Shown here: positions 56,201-64,000 of the stretch, piece by piece
How the letters are laid out: each line of letters begins with the position of its first letter
Position numbering within the stretch: the first letter of the stretch is position 1
Source: Sphaerulina vaccinii
Taxonomy: Eukaryota > Ascomycota > Dothideomycetes > Mycosphaerellales > Mycosphaerellaceae
Assembly: GCA_022570795.1 (NCBI GenBank)
Contig: JAKUDP010000009.1
Location: forward strand, 1,837,972 to 1,901,971
Length of the DNA: 64,000 nt
Direction of reading: 5' to 3'
Position numbers and translations under genes: made by a program
Notes under the pieces: generated by a model
What the model was told of the DNA's origin: nothing
Database searches by the model: none
Seen by the model: the letters and a program-made list of their open reading frames with translations, nothing else

Positions 56201-59200
56201 AACTCTAAACTTATAAAGTCTGTAGTATATTCGGAATACTATTTTCTATTCCTTACCTTCTACTATATAGATAGTATAGAATATATCTTATAGATCGATT
56301 ATTATATACTAGTTAGATTCTATAAGTCTATCCTATAGTTTTTTAATATTAGGTAATAGGTATTAGTTCTTAATAGTAATTTTATTTAGTCTTCGATAAT
56401 TAACTACTAGTTATAACTTCCTATTAGGTTTTAGAACAAATATAGTTAGGGCTCTAGCGCTAGATTATAACTTATAGATCTATTATTTTGTAAGTATCTT
56501 CTTTAACTATTTGTCTTCTTCCTAGAGCTCTTTCTTAGATTTCTTTTATAATAGTTTAAATAGGGGCTCCCTATTAGGTATTAGTATAATTCTATAGTCC
56601 TATTTCTAGTATTTAGGTAGGGCTTCTAGTCTCTTAACCTCTTTAAAGAGTTTCGACTACTTTTAATACTTCTTAGGGATATCTAGTTCTAAGGTAGTAT
56701 TCTTTAATAGGGCGTTACTTCTATTAGTACCTATAACTTTATAACCCTCTACTATTATTAAAGTATCTATTTGGAGTAAGTCTACTCCTATAGCTTATAG
56801 TAGCGCAAGTTCGGTCTAGTTAAACTATTTAGCCTTATCTGCTAGCAAACGCTACTACTATATAAGCTAAATATCGATAATATAATTATATTCCTTAAAT
56901 ATAAGTACTTCTTTTCTCTAGTCGATTACTAGATTATACTTTCTTAACTAAGGTATATCTAGAATAATATTATAACTAGCTATATTAGTAATATCTAGGA
57001 CAATTATTTTATAGTACTATTAGATAGTAAGTAGTAGTAGTATTATCTCTTACTCTATACTAGGTAAGGATAATCTATCTACTATAATTAATTTATACTC
57101 TTCTTTCTTATACTAGGTTGCAAGTCTATAATGTTTTATAAATAACTTAGAGGCAAAGTTCCTACTTGCTCTAGAGTCTATTATAGCTAGTAGCTTATAA
57201 CTATTAATAATAATTTTCGTATAGAAGACTATTATTAATACTTAAGTATTTATATTATAGAACTCTCTAGGAATATTTATTTCCTAGGAGTTAATTCTTT
57301 TCCTAATAGGGTAATAGTAGCTTCTTCGGCAAGCTACTTATAGATCTATTATTCTATTTCTTTAATTATCTAATATAGATTCCTTTCTACCTATATCTTA
57401 TTATAGGTAGTCTTAGATTAATATTACTAGGTAAGAGTATACTTTCTCTAGAGTTCCTTAATAGCTTCGCGTATCTAGTTTATAACAATTTCCCTATTTA
57501 GAGTAATATACCTAAATAGAGTATATATACTTCTAATTAGAACTCTTTCTTATATAAAGGTATCGAACCTATAGTTAACTTTAATATATTAGTAATTCTA
57601 GAATATATATCTTATTCTATTAAGTATAGTATCTAGCTTAGATAGATAGAAGTATCTCCTTCCTCTAACTTTTAGAAAGATATACTTATAATTTTATACT
57701 AGATTTAGAATAATTTATTTAATTTAGCTTAGTATATCTATAGTAAAGATTATAATTTTAATATCTATATTCGATTCTTTAGAACTTTTATTTTTATTAT
57801 TTATATTATTTTTATTATATTTAGAGAGTTGCTTCTCCTTAGAACTTCCTTCTATAGACTAGTCTTATTCTTCCTCTTTAGATTCGATTTTAGAAGAGTA
57901 ATTTTCTTTATTATAATAAGACTTATTAATATCTTCTTTATTAGCGAGCCTTAGCTTAGAATAGAGTTCTTATAGTTTATCTAGAATAGGTAGTAGTTTG
58001 CTTCTATCTCTATACTATCGGATTAGCTATAAACTTATACCTTTGTCTAGAGGGCTAGGCCAAAAGTTTATATCCCTCTTAGAAGATATATATATCTAGT
58101 ATAAGTTGTTATAATAGAATTGCTAGTAAAGGCTTCTATATTCGACTTATCTCTCTTAGTATAGGTCGAGGTTTACTTATTATCCTATTATACTAAAGAA
58201 TTAGACTTACTTATAAAAGGGTATAGATTTGTTATAACCTTCTTATCTGTTTCTCTTCTACTATATTATATTAAAGGGCTGTTACTATACTATATTCTTC
58301 GAATAGTAGTTCTTTTTTATATAGCCTTCCTTACTATATCTATAATAGGTTAGTTCTTCTTACTTCTTATAGAGCTTCCCTTTGCCTCTAGCTCTAAACT
58401 TCTTGCCTTTCTTAATATTATTAAGCTCTATTAGTTGCGGACTATAGTATAGCTGCAACCTTAGTTGCTATTATTCTTAGTACTTGTCCCTAGCTAAGAA
58501 GTAGCTAGTTCTTCCTTATTATTTAGTAGTATATCTAGCTACTCTAGCTACCTTAGAGTTATACTATTTCTCGAGAGCTTGTTTATAGAAGCTATTATCG
58601 ATCTTAATAGTTTCCTTAATTAACTAGGTAAGGTTCTTAATAATAACTACTTGCTTAGTATAGGCTAGTTTGTCTTTAACTTAATTCTTAAAACCTCTAT
58701 AGTATATTACTTAGAGGGCTTTGTTATTCTAACTAATAATATATATATACTTCTAGAACTTAGCTATATACTTAGATATAGAAGTAGTCTATTTAAGATA
58801 CTATATAATATAGATAGTAGTACTAACTTTGTTAGAGATTCTAAATAGAGTAGTTATCTAGCTTCTAAACTAATTATACTTAGTAAAGATTCTATTCTTA
58901 TCTTTATTATCGTAGAGGTAGGATTCTAGATATAGCTTAAGCTAGTATTTAGCGCATCTATAAAGGAAGGTAGAGGCAAATAGTATCTTGTTTTTATCTT
59001 TAACTTTGTTAAACCTAAAGTATAAAGCTAGTTAATTAAACTAGGTAGATAGTTTGTCGTAGTCTCTATAATAGAGGTCCGGCTTAGCGACTTTAAGATC
59101 CTTAAAGTCGAGTTATCTAGCGTTTACCTAGGTTCGTAAAGATCGAATAGTTCCTACTTTACTAGAGGTAGGAGTTCCTCTAGAGCTTCCTATAATAGAT

Positions 59201-59222
59201 ATATTATAAGAGTATATAAAGC

Positions 59223-59581
59223 TATTAGGTTATAGAGGACCTAATAATCTTACTAAGTAGAAGCTAAGCTTAATCTAGTTAGAGCTTATTAATATATCTA
59301 TAAGGAAGTAAGTAAAGAAAGTTCTTATATTCTAATTAGTAAGATAGAATAGTAAGTTATATATAATAACTATCTATAACTATAATATTTATTACCTATA
59401 TATATAAAGGAGATTCCTAGTTTTATTAATTACTCTAATTACTCTAATTAAGGCCTACTTAGTATAATTAGAGTACTTAGTATAATTAGTAGTAGGCCTA
59501 GTCTAAGCGCTACTAATTAGTTCTATATATAATATATACTAGGAAAATCTATAGGAATATTCCCGTAGTATATAAACTATA
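59223..59581 (-). repeat. 5' LTR of Gypsy copy B
   Basis: 359 bp, direct match to 52883-53241 with scattered transitions. Confidence 0.85.
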
Positions 59582-62500
59582 ATATATAGCTTAATATACT
59601 AAACCTATCTTTTTATATACTATAAAATTTTACTAAGTTACTTAATTAGAATATACTAGTTTATACTTGCTACCTTCTATATATAATAAATAGTATATAT
59701 ACTTAGTAGTAATAAGTTTACTATAAGTCGTATACTAACTAAATACGTATTATAGCTAATATAGATACCTATAATAGTATAATAAAGCTAGGCTAGGCAA
59801 AGAAGTATATCTACTACTTTTATAGCTACTATATATATATCTATATCGAGGACTCTAATCTATATCGATAGGCTCGATATATACTCTTCTACTATACTAA
59901 GCTTGCTCGCACTCCTTCTAGTATACTCTAGAATTAGCTCGATTGCTACTTTGCCTATCTTTTTACTAATATTAATAAGATTAAGTACCTTATCTAGGCA
60001 AATAAAAGCAAAGCTCTTAGAGACTTTAGTATACCTTAGAAGAGTATATCTACTATATAGGCAGATCGTAGTAATAGTATAGCTACCAGTAAGTTCCTTT
60101 TTAAGTAGACTATAGCTAACTTTACCTATACTTAATTCGAGCTTTCTTTCGAGGTATAATATACTTCTATACTCTTCTACTAGTATAGTATATATATATT
60201 ATACTTAATACTAATAGTTCTTATAGGCTTAATATATATCTAGCGCTACTACTTCTACTCTAGAGATAGCTCTTACTACTACCTACCTAGATAGTAGTAC
60301 TTAGGTAGAGGGTAGCTTTACTAAAAATAAAAAGAAAAAGAAGAAGATAGAAGAAAAGAAAAGAGAGAAGAAAAATAATAAGATAGGCGAGCCGGATATA
60401 GCTAGTAATAATAATACTACCTAGTTACCTACTTTCTACCTATACTCTATAAAAAGAGGCTCTAGGTAGGTATAAAGTTACTTAGAGTTATACTTTAATA
60501 ATATAATTTAGTAGGGGAGAGAGGCTCTAATTAGATATAAAGTTAATTATTCTCGAATCTATATAGTAGCTTTATATAAGCTTGTTATACTCTATATTTA
60601 TACTACTAACTACCTTTACTATAAGTAAGTAGTAAATAGAAATATATTCCTATAAACTTAAATATTACTTCTATCTAGTATCTACTAACTCTATAGCTCT
60701 AGATTATTTCTACTTTTTCTTTATAGTATAACTACTTATTACCTATAACTCGAACTTATTAAGTACTATATATTCTCTAATATACTTTTTAGGTTTCTAC
60801 TAGTTATATTCCTTAGGCTAGCCTTACTACCTTACTAGGTAGTATTAGACTTTTTTTTAGACTTAAGTATTAAGAATTCTTTTAACTTTATATATACTCT
60901 CTTTGTCTATAAGTAGTAGGCTCCCTATCTACGACTTATTACTTTTCTAAAGCTTAAAAAAAGATATATAAAAGATATTATAGATATACGAGTTAGCTAG
61001 CAAAGCTAGATAATATACCTACTTTCTAACTATATTAATAACTTTAAATAGTCTAGTAAACTTATTTATAAGCTTTTTTAAAAGTATTTTTAGCTTTAAG
61101 TTCTTAGTAGAAAGTAAGACTTACTATCTAATATTATACTATATTAGAGTATACTTTATATTAAAGTACTTTATTTATACTTTGCCTACTTCTTACTATT
61201 ACTATATTAGCTTTTTATAGCTTTACTTTAATCTTTAAGCTATATTAGTTACTACTAGTACCTCTCCTTTAGGAAGTGCGCCCCGAGCTTCTTTTATATA
61301 TACTACTAGCTCTAGATTAAATCTATAAAGTTCTATAAATAGAGACTTTTTAGAAAGTAAATAAGTACTATTATTATAGGCGAACTTAGCCTATACTAAT
61401 AGCTCTACCTAGTCGTTCTACTACTTACTATAGTAGATATATAGGTATATCTTAAGTATCTAATTAGTATATTTAGTTTGCCTATTAGTCTAAGGATAGA
61501 AGGCTATACTTAGCCTATACTTTACTTGCGCTTTATAGTAGAAGTCCGACTAGAACTAGCTAGTAAAAATAAACCTCTATCGCTAACAATTCCGAATAGT
61601 ATACTATAGTAGCAGACTACTTCCCTATATAGAATATTAACTAAGTTAAATACTAGTATATTTCTTAGTAGTAGGTACGAAGATATATATTTTAGTATAG
61701 TAGTTAATAATTATAAAAATTATATTATATATATAGCTATCCTACTTGCTTAGAGGGAGGTCTATAATAAAGTTCTAAGTTAATTCCTAGAATAGCCTAT
61801 CTAGTAGTAGTAGCATAGTTAGCTCGCTATATAGACGATAGTAATATACTTTAGCCCTCTAGTAACAACTATAGATCTCGATATAACTAGTAATATCTTT
61901 ACTTATATATAGCTACTAGTACTTTCGATATATAAAGGTAATAGTTTTATCTTTGCCGAAGTAGCTAGTAAAAGAGTCGTTATAGTATATATATATATTA
62001 TCTAAGTATATAATATATAGTCTTTTAGTATATATAGAGCTTCTTTAAACTATAAGTTTCTATCTTTAGTAATAAGTATATTACCTATACTACTATTACT
62101 TATAGCCTTATTATAGGCTTCTTAAGCTAAAGGCTCTAACTAGATAAGTAACTTTATCTAATCTAGTACTAAGTTAGAAATATTAGTTATATATAGCTAC
62201 TTTTAAGCTACGATTGCAGCTACTATACAAGCTAGTAGCGATATACCTATATACTTCTCTACTAGCTATCGGTAAACGAGCCTTTATAAAGTAGGTACTA
62301 CTTGTTCTACTAGTATTTCTAAGTAGGTAGAAAGAGATTTTATACTATAGATAAAGCCTCTATAGGATATTTACTCTTTGCCGAGTATAGTATATATAGT
62401 ATAACTTTTTATTACTTTCGAATTCTTTAGTAGTACTATAGGTAACTAATTTATATTTTTATATCTAGTTTCTAGTATTCTAGCCTAGTAGGCTACTAAA

Positions 62501-64000
62501 GATATTAAGACCTTTTATTAGTATAGTAGACTATAGTTATATAATAGATACTACTTACTAAGGTAGTACCTATAGTAGTTAAGAAACTATTATATTATTT
62601 CCTAGTAATATTAGTAGATTAGAGGTAGCTAGTTAAGGCTCTAATTCCCTCTTAGACGTCTATAGTAGAGACTTGCGAAAGTCTACTTTTAAAGAGAAGC
62701 CTAGAGTACTTATACTTAGTTTATAGTTCTTATAATATTATAAATAGTAGTATAGTAAATTAGGTTATAGACAAAGTATCTAAGAGGAGCGCGAGAGCGC
62801 GAACGAGTAAGTATAAGAAAAGTGCTAAGCGCGCTAGCCGCATCGGGCCTAGCCGCGTATATATAATAGTTATAAGTAAATATAGATAGGTAGGTAGGTA
62901 TTAGGTTATAATACTACCTCCTTCTTAAAACAGCCTCTATCTATAGAGGCTCTAATATATATCTATAATATTAAGCTACTTGTATTATATATATAAAGGT
63001 AACGTTATTATCTAAATCTATTATCTAAATTATCTTCTTTATCTAAATTATTATTTAAGCTATATTTTATATTCTATTCCTTCTAAGTACTAATAGTATC
63101 TTCTTATCCTATAATTAGTCCGGCCCTACCTCTACTCTATATCGGATATAAGAGCTCTTCTAGTAATATAAAGTTTAAGTTAGTAAAGACTATATTATTA
63201 CTTTCGATTATATTTAGGTTAGTACTACTAATATAGGTATTATAATTTGAAATATTATACTTATTAATAGTATCTACTATATAACTACTAGCGTCTACTA
63301 GTATATTTATATTTATAGTATCTTAGCTACTAAAGCTAGTAGTAGAGCCTTATAGTAAGTATAAACTTAGTATAAGAGCTAGGCTATCCTTTTAAAGACT
63401 TGGTATATAGTACTTCTAATCTATTACTTTAACTAACGCGCAAGTTACCTATTACGAATCTACGCGCGAGTCTAGTTCTAGACTAGTTATAAAGTACTTA
63501 ACTTCTATTATTAGTAGGTAAGGAGGTATATTAGATATACTATTTAGTAACTTTATATAAAAAAATACTACCTTATTAGGTATACCTTCGAAGTAACTCT
63601 TAGGCTCCTATATTAGCTTATTATAACTAACCTACTTTACTTTAAATATCGGTATTAGTTGCTTACTAAGCTCTTTCTACTATATATATATCGGCCTCTA
63701 AGTTTCTACTACTATAATCTCTTCTATCTTGTGCTTAAGGTCTCCTCTATTATCTAATTCTCGGTAAATATAAATCGGTAGTAGAGGGCCGTCGGCCGGC
63801 GAGGTTTAACTAGGTAGAGGGTCGTCGTTAGCAGATTGTAGGAGGTTTAAGTAGAAGATAGAGTACTTCTATATATCTAGTAGAAGGTCGATATAGTATA
63901 TATTATATAGTAGAACACGAAGAACTTTATATAGCCTAGAGAATTTATAATTAAGCTTCTTAGTTATTATAGTCTATACTCTAGTTATAAGTAGCTATAT
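59582..64000 (-). mobile_element. Remnant of a second Gypsy-type element, running off the right edge
   Basis: TpA-rich throughout, with stops in every frame. On the minus strand near 61474-61505 the reading FYP, stop, TNRQTK matches the integrase HPQTDGQT segment but is not the copy A/B sequence, so this is a different family. Gag, protease and LTR limits were not found. A CpG-rich pocket at 62785-62860 may be its regulatory or LTR region. Confidence 0.55.
62785..62860. other. CpG-rich pocket inside RIP-mutated DNA
   Basis: Contains GAGCGCGAGAGCGCGAACG and GCGCGCTAGCCGCATCGGGCC-like sequence, followed by TATATATAATAG, surrounded by very AT-rich DNA. No gene seen. Confidence 0.6.

Larger units (their letters stand above)
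52883..59581 (-). mobile_element. Chromodomain Ty3/Gypsy element, copy B, inverted relative to copy A
   Basis: LTRs of 359 bp lie at 52883-53241 and 59223-59581. The interior on the minus strand mirrors copy A: chromodomain end near 53960, integrase segment near 54600, RT active site near 56100, gag toward 58300-59200. Flanking bases do not form a duplication (AAAAG against ATATA). Heavily RIP-mutated. Confidence 0.88.

Overview
The window looks like a filamentous ascomycete (Pezizomycotina, plausibly a Dothideomycete; inferred). Genes have short introns (about 48-78 bp) with GT..AG ends and CTAAC/CTGAC-like branch points. AT-rich blocks are almost empty of CpA/TpG and packed with TpA, the mark of repeat-induced point mutation (RIP). 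Roughly the left half is gene-bearing and the right half (from ~31.6 kb) is a block of RIP-mutated LTR retrotransposons. Gene models were spliced by eye from conserved reading frames and splice signals.

1-12.5 kb: a partial CCCH-zinc-finger SF1 helicase (ZNFX1/NFX1-like) runs off the left edge. It is followed by a metabolic group: a thiamine-diphosphate 2-hydroxyacyl-CoA lyase/oxalyl-CoA decarboxylase-like enzyme and an acyl-CoA synthetase (both minus), then a divergent thiolase-like protein without the usual catalytic motif and a GMC flavin oxidoreductase (both plus). Acyl activation, C-C cleavage and oxidation steps sit side by side; two of the proteins end in PTS1-like tripeptides (ARL, and the weaker QKL), hinting at a peroxisomal module.

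12.8-17.8 kb: a 1.65-kb RIP patch, followed by broken genes: a small gene remnant, a coiled-coil repeat pseudogene with an in-frame stop, and a protein-kinase-like pseudogene with a frameshift and nonsense codons.

17.8-31.3 kb: a Hol1-type MFS transporter divergent from a flavin polyamine/amine oxidase; a secreted Kex2-site protein whose real C-terminus probably lies in three extra exons; a 12-copy 26-bp minisatellite; a two-exon cysteine-rich secreted protein; a hyaluronan-synthase-like GT2 divergent from a GH16 glycosidase with a GPI-like tail (a possible polysaccharide synthesis/remodelling pair); and a membrane J-domain protein. Two short inverted-repeat elements lie between genes.

31.6-64 kb: a complete but dead Copia element (34005-39730) with equal 247-bp LTRs, a 5-bp target duplication and an initiator-tRNA-Met anticodon-stem primer site. 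Next comes a non-autonomous element with the same primer site, its own 175-bp LTRs and a 5-bp duplication (39897-42201). Two ~6.7-kb copies of one chromodomain Ty3/Gypsy family lie in opposite orientation (42864-49562 and 52883-59581), with an internally deleted relative at 31877-33395. A different Gypsy remnant reaches the right edge. No tRNA, rRNA or CRISPR array was seen.
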